A DNA stretch of 64,000 nucleotides from an uncultured Coriobacteriaceae bacterium (GCA_948439405.1 CAOJNB010000003.1:1-64000), one strand, 5' to 3'. Shown: positions 43,107 to 52,505, numbered from the stretch's first letter. Numbers and translations are program-made. Notes: generated by a model not told the origin, from the letters alone.

Positions 43107-44405
43107 TCACGCCTCCCAGGCGTCGCGGCCGCGCAGCGCGCGCAGGCCGATGTCGGAGCGGTACGTCTTGCCCTCGAAGTCGATGAGGGCGCAGCCCTCG
43201 TAGGAGAGCTCGCGCGCGGCCTCGAAGGTGTCGGCGAGCGCCGTCACGGCCAGGACGCGGCCGCCGCTCGTCACGAGGCGGCCCTGGTCGTCGAGGGCCG
43301 TGCCGGCGTGGTAGACGGTGACGCCGTCGAGCGCCTCGGCCGCCTCGATGCCGGAGATCTCCCTGCCCTTCTCGTAGGGGCCCGGGTAGCCGGCGCTCGC
43401 GAGCACGACGGAGACCGCCCAGCGCTCGTCCCAGCCGATCTCGACGTCGGCCAGGGTGCCCTCGTCGCAGGCGAGGAAGCACTCGACGAGGTCCGCCCGC
43501 ATGCGGGGCAGGACCACCTGGGTCTCGGGGTCGCCGAAGCGCGCGTTGAACTCGAGGACCTTCGGGCCCTCCTCGGTGAGCATGAAGCCGCCGTACAGGC
43601 AGCCGCGGTAGTCGATGCCGTCGGCGGCGAGCTGCGCGACGACGCGGCGCTCGATGTCGACCATCTGCGCGAGCTCCTCGTCGGTGACGATGGGCACCGG
43701 GGAGTACACGCCCATGCCGCCGGTGTTGGGGCCGAGGTCGCCGTCGAGGGCGCGCTTGTGGTCCTGGGAGGAGGCGAGCGGCACGAGCGTCGTGCCGTCC
43801 GTGAGGGCGAGCAGCGAGCACTCGGGGCCCTTGAGCATCTCCTCGACCACGACGGTGGCGCCCGCCTCGCCGAAGTCGCCGGCGAAGCAGCGGCGCACGG
43901 CCTCGAGCGCCTCCTCGCAGGTCTGCGCGACGGTGACGCCCTTGCCGGCGGCCAGCCCGTCCGCCTTCACGACGCAGGGGCCCGCGAGCTCACGGACGTA
44001 GTCCAGGCAGGGGGCCTCCTCGGTGAAGGCGCGGTAGGCGGCGGTGGGGACGCCGGCGCGCTCCATGACCTGCTTGGCGAACTCCTTGGAGCCCTCCATG
44101 CGGGCGGCGTCGGCGTTCGGGCCGAAGCAGGCGACCCCGGCGGCGCGGACCGCGTCGGCCACGCCCGCGACCAGCGGGGCCTCGGGGCCGATCACCACGA
44201 GCCCGACGCCGTGCTCGACGGCGAAGCGCGCCACGGCCTCCGGGTCGTCCTCGTCGAGGCCGGCGCGCTCGGCGAGCCCGAGCATGCCGCCGTTGCCCGG
44301 GGCGACCCAGAGCCTGCCGGCGCGGGGGGATTCGGCGAGCTTGGCGAGCAGGGCGTGCTCGCGCCCGCCCGAACCAAGCAGCAGGATGTCGACCTTCTCG
44401 CTCAT
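43107..44405 (-). CDS. purD: Phosphoribosylamine-glycine ligase
   Basis: GAR synthetase, second purine step. 432 aa with PurD start ILLLGSGGREHALLAKLAES, ATP-grasp segments PCVVKADGLAAGKGV and LEFNARFGDPETQVVLPRM, and DLGPNTGGMGVYSP. SD GGAGGTTCGCC. Between purA and the NUDIX gene on the same strand. Confidence 0.97.
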   Translation of the reverse strand: MSEKVDILLLGSGGREHALLAKLAESPRAGRLWVAPGNGGMLGLAERAGLDEDDPEAVARFAVEHGVGLVVIGPEAPLVAGVADAVRAAGVACFGPNADAARMEGSKEFAKQVMERAGVPTAAYRAFTEEAPCLDYVRELAGPCVVKADGLAAGKGVTVAQTCEEALEAVRRCFAGDFGEAGATVVVEEMLKGPECSLLALTDGTTLVPLASSQDHKRALDGDLGPNTGGMGVYSPVPIVTDEELAQMVDIERRVVAQLAADGIDYRGCLYGGFMLTEEGPKVLEFNARFGDPETQVVLPRMRADLVECFLACDEGTLADVEIGWDERWAVSVVLASAGYPGPYEKGREISGIEAAEALDGVTVYHAGTALDDQGRLVTSGGRVLAVTALADTFEAARELSYEGCALIDFEGKTYRSDIGLRALRGRDAWEA

Positions 44406-44443
44406 GGCGAACCTCCTCGTGACGCGCCGGCGCGGCCGGCGCC

Positions 44444-45727
44444 CTACTCCCAGTCGATCGTGATGGTCTGCTCCCGGTCCGGGCCGACGGCCACGAACGA
44501 CGGGGTGACGCCTCCCAGCTCGGCGAGGCGACAGACGTAGTCCTGCGCCTCGCGCGGCAGCTCCTCGAAGGTGCGGCAGTCCGAGATGTCGCACTTCCAG
44601 CCCGGCATCTCCTCGTAGACGGGCTCGGCGCGCTCGAAGAGGGCCTCGTGCTCGGGCACCGTCTCGTAGCGCACGCCGTCGATGTCGTAGGCGACGCAGA
44701 TCTTGATCGTGTCGAAGGCGCCGAGGACGTCGAGCTTGGTGATCGCGACGTGGGTGAGGCCGTTGACGCGCTTCGCGTAGGTGAGCAGGCAGGCGTCGTA
44801 CCAGCCGCAGCGGCGGCGGCGCCCGGTGGTGACGCCGTACTCGTGGCCGACCTCGCACAGGGTGTCGCCCACCTCGGTGCCCTCGGGCTGCTCGGTGGGC
44901 AGCGGGCCCTCGCCGACGCGGGTGGTGTAGGCCTTCACGACGCCGAGGACGCGCTCGATGTTGGTGGGGCCGACGCCCGAGCCGGTGACCGCGCCTCCCG
45001 CGGTGCAGTTGGAGGAGGTCACGAAGGGATAGGTTCCGTGGTCGATGTCGAGCATGGTCGCCTGGGCGCCCTCGAACAGGACCTTCCCGCCGCGCTCGAG
45101 GCACTCGTTGAGGATGCCCGAGGTCTCGGCGATGTAGGGGCGCAGGCGCGCGCACATCGGCAGGTAGGCGTCGCAGACCTGGTCGACCTCGTAGGTCGCG
45201 CACCCATAGGAGGCGAGCTCGACGTTCACGGTGACGAGGGCCTCGCCGACGCGGCGGCGGAAGGTCTCGTCGTCGAGCATGTCCTGGATGCGGATGCCCG
45301 TGCGACCCATCTTGTGCGCGTAGCACGGCCCGATGCCGCGCTTGGTGGTGCCGAGCGAGCGCTCGCCCAGCGCCTCCTCGATCGCGCCGTCGAGGTCCTT
45401 GTGCCAGGGCATGACGACGTGGGCGTTGCCGGAGACGCGCAGCAGCGAGCAGTCGACGCCGTCGGCCTCGAGCATGTCGACCTCGCCGAGGAGGACCTCG
45501 GGGTCGACGATGCAGCCGTTGCCGACGACCGGCATGACGCCCTCGACCATGACGCCGGAGGGCATCTGGTGGAGGCCGTAGCTCCGCCCGTTGGCCTGGA
45601 CGGTGTGACCGGCGTTTGCGCCTCCCTGGAAGCGGCAGACGATGTCGAAGCCGGAGGTGATGAGGTCGGTGATCTTGCCCTTCCCCTCATCGCCCCACTG
45701 CGTTCCGACGAGCACTGTTGCAGGCAT
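44444..45727 (-). CDS. purA: Adenylosuccinate synthetase
   Basis: Converts IMP and aspartate to adenylosuccinate with GTP. 427 aa with GTQWGDEGKGKITDLI P-loop, FQGGANAGHTV, GTTKRGIGPCYAHKMGRTG and TTGRRRRCGWYDA. ATG with GGGGAGATCGC upstream. 74 bases after the dnaB stop, so it may be cotranscribed with dnaB. Confidence 0.98.
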   Translation of the reverse strand: MPATVLVGTQWGDEGKGKITDLITSGFDIVCRFQGGANAGHTVQANGRSYGLHQMPSGVMVEGVMPVVGNGCIVDPEVLLGEVDMLEADGVDCSLLRVSGNAHVVMPWHKDLDGAIEEALGERSLGTTKRGIGPCYAHKMGRTGIRIQDMLDDETFRRRVGEALVTVNVELASYGCATYEVDQVCDAYLPMCARLRPYIAETSGILNECLERGGKVLFEGAQATMLDIDHGTYPFVTSSNCTAGGAVTGSGVGPTNIERVLGVVKAYTTRVGEGPLPTEQPEGTEVGDTLCEVGHEYGVTTGRRRRCGWYDACLLTYAKRVNGLTHVAITKLDVLGAFDTIKICVAYDIDGVRYETVPEHEALFERAEPVYEEMPGWKCDISDCRTFEELPREAQDYVCRLAELGGVTPSFVAVGPDREQTITIDWE

Positions 45728-45801
45728 GCGATCTCCCCTCGGCCTCTCCCGCGGCTCACCCTCGGCCTGCGGGGCGCTGTCAAGTATAGGCCAGGGCCCT
45801 C

Positions 45802-47190
45802 TTAGGGCTCGTGGCGGGTGTCCACCTCATAGAACTTCGTGGAGCTCGCCACGAAGCCGAGCGGGACGATGTCGGTGGGGCCCGAGCGGTTCTTGGCGAT
45901 GATGACGTCCGTCATGCCCGTGTCCGGCCTGTCCTGGCGCTCGGCCTCCTCGGGGGTGCTCGAGCGGTCCAGCAGCAGGACGACGTCGGCGTCCTGCTCG
46001 ATGGCGCCGGACTCGCGCAGGTCGGAGAGCTGGGGCCTCTTGCCGGTGCGCCGCTCCGTCTCGCGCGAGAGCTGCGAGAGGGCGATGACGGGCACGCCGA
46101 GCTCCTTGGCCATGATCTTGATGCCGCGGCTCATCTCGGCGACCTCCGTCGCGCGGCTGTCCGAGCGGCGCTGCCCCGAGGGCGGGCTCAGGAGCTGGAG
46201 GTAGTCGATGATCACGAGGCCCTTCTCCTTGTTGTGGAGCATGCGCCGCGCCTTGGCGCGGATCTCGGTCACCGTGGTGCCGGGCGTGTCGTCCACCCTC
46301 ACGTCGAGGCTCGAGAGGTCGTTGCACGCCGTGAGGAGCTCGTGCCACTGGTTCTCGCGGATCCGCGCGCTGCGGATGGTGGAGAGGTCGATGCGGGAGC
46401 GCGAGGAGAGCAGGCGCTGGCCGACCTCGACCGAGCTCATCTCGAGGGAGAAGAAGGCGACCGACGCCCCCTGCGCGGCGGCGTTGACCGCGACGTTGAG
46501 GGCGAAGGAGGTCTTGCCCACGCCGGGGCGGGCGCCGATGACCACCATCTGGCCGGCCCTGAGGCCGAGCAGGCTGCGGTCGAGGCGGGGGAACCCCGTG
46601 TTGATGCCGATGGCGCCCTTCTGCCGGGACATGACGCCGAGCTCCGTGTAGAGGGCGGAGAGGATCTCCTCGAGGCTCTGGTCGCCGTCGGCGACGTCGC
46701 GCTGGGTGACCTCGAACAGGCGCCGCTCCGCCATGTCGACGACCTCGCGCGTGTCCTCGGGGGCGTCGTAGGCGAGGGCGGTGATGGCCGCGGAGGCCTC
46801 GATGAGGCGCCGCAGCGTGGTGTCTCGGCGCAGGATCTCCACGTGGTTGCGCCAGCTCGCCATCGCGAACGTGTCGCCACCCAGCTCGAGGAGGTAGGAG
46901 GGCCCTCCCACGCGGTCGAGCTCGCCGCGGGACTTGAGGAGGTCGGCGAGCGAGACGGGATCCGGGCTGGAGCCCCTCTCGAACAGGTCCCTGATCGCCA
47001 GGAAGATGCGGCGGTTGGACGGGATGTAGAAGTCCTGGGCGTCCAGCAGCGTGAGGCACTCCGTGAGCGCGTCCTGGGAGAGGATCATCGCCGAGAGGAC
47101 GGACGCCTCCGCGGCGCGGTCGCACGGCATCGAGCGGTCGGGGGAGCCGACCGCCTCGGTCATCACGTTGTCGTAGGTCCCGGCGTCCAT
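45802..47190 (-). CDS. dnaB: Replicative DNA helicase
   Basis: Hexameric helicase that unwinds DNA at the fork. 462 aa, AAGGAGG before the ATG. N-terminal interaction domain (EASVLSAMILSQDALTECL) and RecA-like core with Walker A GARPGVGKTSFALN, H3 region VVIDYLQLL and the PxIxLSQLSRETERRTGKRP loop. No dnaC; the likely loader is DciA near the origin. Lies downstream of rplI but after a strong terminator and a 417-base gap with DnaA-box-like sites, so it has its own promoter. Confidence 0.97.
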   Translation of the reverse strand: MDAGTYDNVMTEAVGSPDRSMPCDRAAEASVLSAMILSQDALTECLTLLDAQDFYIPSNRRIFLAIRDLFERGSSPDPVSLADLLKSRGELDRVGGPSYLLELGGDTFAMASWRNHVEILRRDTTLRRLIEASAAITALAYDAPEDTREVVDMAERRLFEVTQRDVADGDQSLEEILSALYTELGVMSRQKGAIGINTGFPRLDRSLLGLRAGQMVVIGARPGVGKTSFALNVAVNAAAQGASVAFFSLEMSSVEVGQRLLSSRSRIDLSTIRSARIRENQWHELLTACNDLSSLDVRVDDTPGTTVTEIRAKARRMLHNKEKGLVIIDYLQLLSPPSGQRRSDSRATEVAEMSRGIKIMAKELGVPVIALSQLSRETERRTGKRPQLSDLRESGAIEQDADVVLLLDRSSTPEEAERQDRPDTGMTDVIIAKNRSGPTDIVPLGFVASSTKFYEVDTRHEP

Positions 47191-47607
47191 GCCGCCCTCC
47201 TTCGCTCTCGGAGGGCATGGTACCGCATGCGGAGGCCCCTTCGGGACGCCGTCAGGGCCGTCCCAGGCCTGTCAACAGGGCGTTGTAAACAACTCCCGCG
47301 CGTCATCTCGCGAACGGCGAGTTGTCGACACTTTCGACAACTTTCGGGACTTTCCGCGAAGAGTTTTCTACATCTCTCGAACGGCTGTTCCGGGGAATGG
47401 ACGGAACCAGGCGATACATTTCCCGCGGTGCCTCCCGCCTGTGCATCTTCATTCTTTGCCCAGGTAGCGGCCTTGTGTTTCGGTCGGTCGCAAGGAGAGG
47501 ACCCCGTCGGCTCCTTACGAAGGCGGCGAGGTCCTCACCTGCGGTTTAACGAAAGGGCCCTCCCGTCGCATCGCGACGGGAGGGCCGAATGTCGAAAGTA
47601 GGCGAGG
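47191..47607. other. dnaB-rplI intergenic region with DnaA-box-like cluster (417 bp)
   Basis: No gene seen. Contents: a near-palindrome GTTGT-aa-ACAAC at 47282-47293; an 8-bp perfect inverted repeat GTTGTCGA-cactt-TCGACAAC at 47321-47341; TTTTCTACATC at 47364-47374, identical to a site in the dnaA promoter; and the rplI terminator at its right end. The dnaB promoter must lie here. Confidence 0.6.
47556..47586 (-). terminator. Intrinsic terminator after rplI
   Basis: 14-bp perfect stem (GGCCCTCCCGTCGC/GCGACGGGAGGGCC) followed on the minus strand by CTTTCGTT. Ends the rpsF-ssb-rpsR-rplI transcript. Confidence 0.85.
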
Positions 47608-48153
47608 CTACTCGGCGTCCTCGGAGGCCTCCGCCTCCTCGACGTCCTCGGCCTCGGCGCCCTCGACGGCCTCGTCGGCCTCGGGCTCCTCCTCGGCCTC
47701 CTCGGCGGTCACGTCACCGACGACCACGTACACGCTGGCGGCGATGTCGCGGTAGAGGTTGACGGACACCTCGTGGACGCCGGCGGTCTTGATCGCGGTG
47801 CTGCGCTCGACGCGGCGACGGTCGATCTCGATGCCGAGCTGCTCCTTGATGGCGTCGGCCACCATCGTGGAGGTGACGGAGCCGAAGAGCTGGCCCTCCT
47901 CGCCGACGCGCGCGTCGACCTTCACGGTCTTCGCGTCGAGGGCGGCCTTCGCGGCCTCGGCGTCGGCGATGCGCTTCTCCTCGCGCTTCGCGATGTTGTG
48001 ACGGCGCTCCTCGAGCTGCTTGAGGTTGCCGGGGGTGGCCTTGATGGCAAGGCGCTTCGGGAGGAGGTAGTTCTCGGCGTAGCCCTGGGCCACGTCGATC
48101 ACGTCACCCTCTCCGCCCTTGCCACGGAGCTCGCCCAGAAGAATCACGTTCAT
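47608..48153 (-). CDS. rplI: Ribosomal protein bL9
   Basis: Large-subunit protein. MNVILLGELRGKGGEGDVID then KYAENYLLP-type helix are diagnostic. 181 aa, longer than the usual ~150 because of an acidic Ala/Glu-rich C-terminal tail (about residues 150-181). Fourth gene of the rpsF operon, 15 bases after rpsR. Confidence 0.97.
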   Translation of the reverse strand: MNVILLGELRGKGGEGDVIDVAQGYAENYLLPKRLAIKATPGNLKQLEERRHNIAKREEKRIADAEAAKAALDAKTVKVDARVGEEGQLFGSVTSTMVADAIKEQLGIEIDRRRVERSTAIKTAGVHEVSVNLYRDIAASVYVVVGDVTAEEAEEEPEADEAVEGAEAEDVEEAEASEDAE

Positions 48154-48168
48154 GGAAGCTCCTCGTCT

Positions 48169-48444
48169 CTAGTCGCGGTTCCGACGCCCGCCGCGACCGC
48201 CGCGCCCGGAGACGACGGTGACGGTGTACGGCAGGAGGGCCATCTCCCTGGCGCGCTTGATCGCGAGGGCGACGTCATGCTGGTGCTGGGTGCAGGCGCC
48301 CGTGACGCGGCGCGGCTTGATCTTGCCTCGGTCGGTCATGTACTTGCGCAGCAGCTGCGTGTCCTTGTAGTCGATGTACTCGGTGTTCTCCTTGCAGAAC
48401 TGGCAGTACTTGCGACGCGGCTGGCGCTGATACTCTTGAGCCAT
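48169..48444 (-). CDS. rpsR: Ribosomal protein bS18 (zinc-binding type)
   Basis: 91 aa. Zinc-ligand form with CQFC near residue 14 and TGACTQHQH later (Cys and His), versus the zinc-free paralogues found in some actinobacteria. [20 protein letters not shown] matches the S18 core. SD AAAGGCAAC is weak; gene follows ssb by 15 bases and is probably coupled. Confidence 0.97.
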   Translation of the reverse strand: MAQEYQRQPRRKYCQFCKENTEYIDYKDTQLLRKYMTDRGKIKPRRVTGACTQHQHDVALAIKRAREMALLPYTVTVVSGRGGRGGRRNRD

Positions 48445-48459
48445 GTCTTGTTGCCTTTC

Positions 48460-48906
48460 TTAGAACGGGATGTCCTCGTCGTAGACGTCCGCCGCGGGCG
48501 GGGTCTGGACGACGGGGGCGGGACTCGGGCGGTCCTGGCGGGGTGCGGGGGCCTGGCGCTGGTAGCCACCCTGGCCGTCGCGGGGCGTCATGAACTCGAG
48601 CTCGTCGATGACGACCTCGAGCTTGCTGCGGCGCTGCCCGTCGCGCTCCCACGAGCTGTAGCGCAGCTTGCCCTCGATGGCGACCTTCTGCCCCTTGGAG
48701 AGGTAGCGGGACAGAGCCTCGGCGCGGGTCCCGAACATCACGCAGTCGACGAAGTTGGGGTAGTCCTCCCACTCGTTGGTCTGCGGGTTGCGCCTGCGGT
48801 CGTTGACGGCGACGCCGAGCGTCAGGACGGCGGTGCCGCCCTGGGTCTGGCGAAGCTCCGGATCGCGGGTGAGGTTGCCCGAGATGTTCACGCGGTTGAT
48901 GCTCAT
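48460..48906 (-). CDS. ssb: Single-stranded DNA-binding protein
   Basis: 148 aa. OB fold (INRVNISGNLTRDPELR, WEDYPNFVDCVMFG, GQKVAIEGKLRYSSWE) plus a Pro/Gln linker and the acidic tip DEDIPF that binds partner proteins. Lies between rpsF and rpsR as in the common actinobacterial and Firmicutes order. Confidence 0.97.
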   Translation of the reverse strand: MSINRVNISGNLTRDPELRQTQGGTAVLTLGVAVNDRRRNPQTNEWEDYPNFVDCVMFGTRAEALSRYLSKGQKVAIEGKLRYSSWERDGQRRSKLEVVIDELEFMTPRDGQGGYQRQAPAPRQDRPSPAPVVQTPPAADVYDEDIPF

Positions 48907-48953
48907 GCCTGGTCACTGCCTCTCGTCGGCAGGTCCCGTTCCCCGAACGGGAC

Positions 48954-49247
48954 CTAGTCCTTGTCCTGTCGACGCACGATCATGTGGCGCTTCACCGCGT
49001 CGTTGATGCGGAGAATGCGATCGAGCTCGGCGATCTGGGTGGGATCTGCGTGGAAGTTGACGAGCGTGTAGTCGCCCTCGGCGAGATGGTCGATCTCGTA
49101 GGCGAGCTTGCGACGACCCCAGTCCTCGACGTCATCGATCTTGCCACCGTTCTCGACGATGGTGACTTCGATGCGCTTCATGACACCCGCGCGGACCTCG
49201 TCCGTGCTCGTCGGGTCGACGAAGAACAGCAGTTCGTAAGCCTTCAT
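48954..49247 (-). CDS. rpsF: Ribosomal protein bS6
   Basis: 97 aa. ATG at 49247 with GAGGAGGTGACC upstream; the longer open frame is not coding. MKAYELLFFVDP, KIDDVEDWGRRKLAYEI and DEHAVKRHMIVRR-type C-terminus fit S6. First gene of the rpsF-ssb-rpsR-rplI operon; a leader hairpin precedes it. Confidence 0.96.
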   Translation of the reverse strand: MKAYELLFFVDPTSTDEVRAGVMKRIEVTIVENGGKIDDVEDWGRRKLAYEIDHLAEGDYTLVNFHADPTQIAELDRILRINDAVKRHMIVRRQDKD

Positions 49248-49563
49248 GTGGTCACCTCCTCTGGGCTGGCGGCCCCGGGTCGTGAAGGTTGCGCCCGGGG
49301 CAGGAAGAGTACAGGGAGGTATCGTAGCACGTCGCCTCCCCGCCAGCGTCCGGAAGCTGGATCCCCTCCAGGTCGTCAACGTCCCCACACATGGTAGGGG
49401 GAGGGGCGGACGCGAATCCCGCGCCGGCCGGACGGGAGACGGACCGGGAAGCCGAGGTGTCGAGGATGCGGGCGCAGACGGGGGCGCCGCGGGTCGGACG
49501 CGCGCGCCGGACCCCACGGAAAACGCAACGGGGCCCGCGACGCGGGCCCCGTCAGGCGTCGGG
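49248..49563 (-). promoter_or_regulatory. rpsF leader region and tRNA-Ser downstream spacer (316 bp)
   Basis: No gene seen. On the minus strand GCCCCGGG (complement of 49294-49301) pairs with CCCGGGGC (complement of 49272-49279) about 25 bases before the rpsF ribosome-binding site. This could be the S6:S18 autoregulatory leader by position, though I cannot confirm the consensus. TACGAT near 49321-49326 is a possible -10. The right part holds the tRNA-Ser terminator. Confidence 0.4.
49528..49552 (-). terminator. Intrinsic terminator of the tRNA-Ser pair
   Basis: 12-bp near-perfect GC stem with a tiny loop, followed on the minus strand by TTGCGTTTTCC. It lies 12 bases past tRNA-Ser(CGA). Confidence 0.75.
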
Positions 49564-49650
49564 CGGAGGAGGAGGGATTCGAACCCTCGTACCCCCGAGG
49601 GGGTAAACGGTTTTCGAGACCGCCGCATTCAGCCGCTCTGCCACCCCTCC
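49564..49650 (-). tRNA. tRNA-Ser (anticodon CGA)
   Basis: Class II tRNA with long variable arm. Acceptor GGAGGGG pairs with CTCCTCC; anticodon loop CTCGAAA; T-arm GAGGG-TTCGAAT-CCCTC. The genome has CCC rather than CCA after the discriminator, so the tail is not encoded and must be added enzymatically. Confidence 0.95.
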
Positions 49651-49691
49651 GTTAGGGTGATGTGGCGCCCGCAGGCGCCACAGGGAAGTTC

Positions 49692-49782
49692 TGGCGGAGA
49701 GTCGGGGATTTGAACCCCGGAGACGCTTGTGGCGCCTACACGATTTCCAATCGTGCTCCTTCAGCCGCTCGGACAACTCTCC
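49692..49782 (-). tRNA. tRNA-Ser (anticodon GGA)
   Basis: Long-variable-arm tRNA with acceptor GGAGAGT/ACTCTCC and anticodon loop TTGGAAA. The CCA end is encoded. TATACT upstream (complement of 49797-49802) is a likely -10. Located just after typA and before tRNA-Ser(CGA); both probably share a transcript. Confidence 0.96.
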
Positions 49783-49822
49783 GTGATAGCAGTGGGAGTA
49801 TACCCCACTTCCCGCCGCGTCG

Positions 49823-51658
49823 CTAGGAGGCGTTCATCTCCTTGACGCGCGCCTTGCGGCGGTCGATCTCGGAGAGCAGCTTCTTGCGCAGGCGGACGCT
49901 CTTCGGGGTCACCTCGACGAGCTCGTCGTCCATGATGTACTCGAGGGCCTCCTCGAGCGTGAACGTGCGCGGGGGCGTGAGCTGCACGGCGATGTCGGCC
50001 GTGGAGGCGCGCTGGTTGCCCAGCTGCTTGGTGCGCGCGACGTTGACGACCATGTCGCCGGGCTTCGAGCGCTCGCCGACGATCATGCCCTCGTAGCACT
50101 CGTCGCCGGGACCGACGAACATCTGGCCGCGCTCCTGCAGCGTCCCGAGCGCGTAGGAGACGGCCTTGTCGGTCGACATGGAGATCATCGCGCCGTTCTG
50201 GCGCTTGCCGAGGTCGCCGGCGTAGGGGCCGTACTCGAGGAAGGTGTGGTAGAACACGCCCTCGCCGTGGGTGACGTTGAGGACCTTGTTGCGCAGGCCG
50301 AGCAGGCCGCGGGTGGGGATGTGGAACTCGAGGCGGCACTGCGACATGCCGGACTCCATCCCCACCATGATCCCGGAGGCGCCGCCGAACAGCTCGATGA
50401 CCTTGCCGGAGTACTCGTCGGGGCACTCGACGACCGCGCTCTCGATGGGCTCGAGGCGGTTGCCGTTCCCGTCCTCGGAGAACAGCACGCGCGGGCGGCC
50501 GACCTGGAACTCGAAGCCCTCGCGGCGCATCTCCTCCATCAGCACGGAGAGGTGCAGGATGCCGCGGCCGGCCACCTCGACGCCGAGGCCGTCGGACTGC
50601 TCCTCGATGCGCATGGTCACGTTGTTCTCGCGCTCCTGCATGAGGCGCTGCTTGAGCTGGCGGCCGCCGACGACCTCGCCCTCGCGCCCGACGAGCGGGG
50701 AGGTCGAGGCCTCGAACACGACGGCCATCGTCGGCGGGTCGATCACGATCGGCTCGAGGGCGACGGGGGATTCCGGGTCGGTGTAGACGTCGCCGATGTC
50801 GGCGTCCTCGATGCCCACGACGGCGCAGATGTCGCCCGCGGCGACCTCCTCGCACTCGACGCGGCCCAGGTAGTCGAAGGTGAAGACCTGCTTGACCTGC
50901 GCGAGCCGCTCCTCGCCGGAGGACTTGACCACGAGCGCCCGCTCGCCGCGCCGCACGGTGCCCGACCACACGCGGCCGATCGCGATGCGGCCCACGTAGT
51001 CCGAGTGGTCGATCGTGACGCACTGCATGGCGAGGGGCCCGTCCGGGTCCGCCTCGGGCCTGGGCATGTCGTCGACGATCATGTCGAGCAGCGGGAGCAT
51101 GTCGTCGTTGCCGTCGTCGGGGTCGAGGCGCGCGTAGCCGTTGACGGCGCTCGCGAACACCACGTGCTCCATCGCGAACTCGAGCTGCTCGTCGCTGGCG
51201 CCCAGGTCGAGCATCAGGTCGAGGACGTCGTCGACGACCTCTCGCGGGCGGGCGGCGTCGCGGTCGATCTTGTTGACGACGATCATGATCTGCAGACCGG
51301 CCTCGATCGCGTGGGTGAGCACGAAGCGGGTCTGCGGCATCGGGCCCTCGTAGGCGTCGACGAGCAGCAGGGCGCCGTCGGCCATCTTGAGGACGCGCTC
51401 GACCTCGCCGCCGAAGTCCGCGTGGCCGGGGGTGTCGATCACGTTGATCTTCACCCCGCGGTGCTCGATGGAGATGTTCTTGGCCAGGATCGTGATGCCG
51501 CGCTCGCGCTCCTGGTCGTTGGAGTCAAGCACGCGCTCCTGCACCTGCTGGCCCTCGCGGAAGGCGTCCGTGGCGCGCAGGAGCTTGTCGACGAGCGTCG
51601 TCTTCCCGTGGTCGACGTGCGCGATAATCGCGATGTTTCGCAGTCCGTCCTGAATCAT
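49823..51658 (-). CDS. typA: Ribosome-associated GTPase TypA/BipA
   Basis: 611-aa translational GTPase linked to ribosome assembly and stress growth. G motifs are intact: [20 protein letters not shown] switch [14 protein letters not shown] and [10 protein letters not shown]. Domain II-V and the BipA C-terminal segment are present ([30 protein letters not shown]). SD GGAAGGGAACC. Follows an unknown gene on the same strand by 20 bases. Confidence 0.97.
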   Translation of the reverse strand: MIQDGLRNIAIIAHVDHGKTTLVDKLLRATDAFREGQQVQERVLDSNDQERERGITILAKNISIEHRGVKINVIDTPGHADFGGEVERVLKMADGALLLVDAYEGPMPQTRFVLTHAIEAGLQIMIVVNKIDRDAARPREVVDDVLDLMLDLGASDEQLEFAMEHVVFASAVNGYARLDPDDGNDDMLPLLDMIVDDMPRPEADPDGPLAMQCVTIDHSDYVGRIAIGRVWSGTVRRGERALVVKSSGEERLAQVKQVFTFDYLGRVECEEVAAGDICAVVGIEDADIGDVYTDPESPVALEPIVIDPPTMAVVFEASTSPLVGREGEVVGGRQLKQRLMQERENNVTMRIEEQSDGLGVEVAGRGILHLSVLMEEMRREGFEFQVGRPRVLFSEDGNGNRLEPIESAVVECPDEYSGKVIELFGGASGIMVGMESGMSQCRLEFHIPTRGLLGLRNKVLNVTHGEGVFYHTFLEYGPYAGDLGKRQNGAMISMSTDKAVSYALGTLQERGQMFVGPGDECYEGMIVGERSKPGDMVVNVARTKQLGNQRASTADIAVQLTPPRTFTLEEALEYIMDDELVEVTPKSVRLRKKLLSEIDRRKARVKEMNAS

Positions 51659-51679
51659 GGGTTGGTTCCCTTCCGAGAC

Positions 51680-52087
51680 CTAGAGGAGCGCGGGGCACTC
51701 GCCGGCCGGCTGGGGGTCGCTCCACGCGAAGCCCTCCCCGGCGCCGAAGCCCTCGTAGAGGACGTAGCCGGACCACGCCCACTCGTCGCCGCGCTCGGCG
51801 AACTCGATGATGAGGGCCTGGTGGTAGGCACCGTCGTCGTCGGCGACGTCGCCGTCGTAGAGCAGCGCGTAGCGGAGCGCGGCACCCGACGCGCGCACGT
51901 GCTCGCGCGCCGCCGCCAGGCACTCGTCCTGCCCGTCGTCGGAGAAGGCGGTCACCTGGGGCCCCTCCCCCTCGTCGAGGGCGACGAGCACCGGGACGGC
52001 GACGCCGGCGGCCAGCGAGTCGAGCGCCTGGCCGAGCACGTCGCAGGTGAGGCGGTCGAGCTCGTCTGAGATCGCGTTGTCGGACAT
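51680..52087 (-). CDS. Unknown acidic protein upstream of typA
   Basis: 135 aa. ATG at 52087 with GGGGGTCAG upstream. Predicted soluble and acidic. Contains LTCDVLGQALDSLAAGV at the start, VLVALDEGEGPQVTAFSDDG and a C-terminal AWSGYVLYEGFGAGEGF. No known family identified and no membrane segment. Twenty-one bases before typA on the same strand, so cotranscription with typA is likely. Confidence 0.65.
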   Translation of the reverse strand: MSDNAISDELDRLTCDVLGQALDSLAAGVAVPVLVALDEGEGPQVTAFSDDGQDECLAAAREHVRASGAALRYALLYDGDVADDDGAYHQALIIEFAERGDEWAWSGYVLYEGFGAGEGFAWSDPQPAGECPALL

Positions 52088-52224
52088 CTGACCCCCGGGT
52101 TCGCGGCGCTTTCGGGGGGCGCGCGGCGCCCCGCAACCTATCGTAGTTGCGCCGGATGCCGCAGGCGGCGCGGCGCGCGGGCTGCACGCCCCGTCCACAC
52201 ACGCCGCAGGTCCTCCGACGAAAG

Positions 52225-52244
52225 AGGGCGCCCGCGGGCGCCCT
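52225..52244 (-). terminator. Palindromic terminator of tRNA-Ala
   Basis: AGGGCGCCCGCGGGCGCCCT palindrome, followed on the minus strand by CTTTCG, 9 bases past the tRNA-Ala CCA. Confidence 0.65.
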
Positions 52245-52253
52245 GGTGTTCCG

Positions 52254-52329
52254 TGGTGGAGATGATGGGGTTCGAACCCACGACCTCAGGCTTGCAAAGC
52301 CCGCGCTCTCCCAGCTGAGCTACATCCCC
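52254..52329 (-). tRNA. tRNA-Ala (anticodon TGC)
   Basis: Complete cloverleaf: acceptor GGGGATG, D-arm AGCTCAGCTGGGAGAGC, anticodon loop TTTGCAA, T-arm GTGGGTTCGAACCCCA-type, and encoded CCA. Not beside an rRNA operon although Ile-Ala tRNAs usually are. Confidence 0.97.
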
Positions 52330-52415
52330 GCGTTCGGTGCGCAAAGTATAGCCGAGAAACGCAATAACCGCCCCAACGGCGACTCGGCTCACGCTGGGGC
52401 GGCTATTCTCGGAAA

Positions 52416-52492
52416 TGGTGGGCCCGACAAGGTTCGAACTTGTGACCTCCCGGTTATCAGCCGGACGCTCTGACCAACTGAGCTACGGGCCC
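52416..52492 (-). tRNA. tRNA-Ile (anticodon GAT)
   Basis: Complete cloverleaf with acceptor GGGCCCG, anticodon loop CTGATAA, T-loop TTCGAAC and encoded CCA. Lies 86 bases upstream of tRNA-Ala on the same strand; both share the promoter at 52506-52534. Confidence 0.97.
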
Positions 52493-52505
52493 AACGTGAG
52501 ACGAT

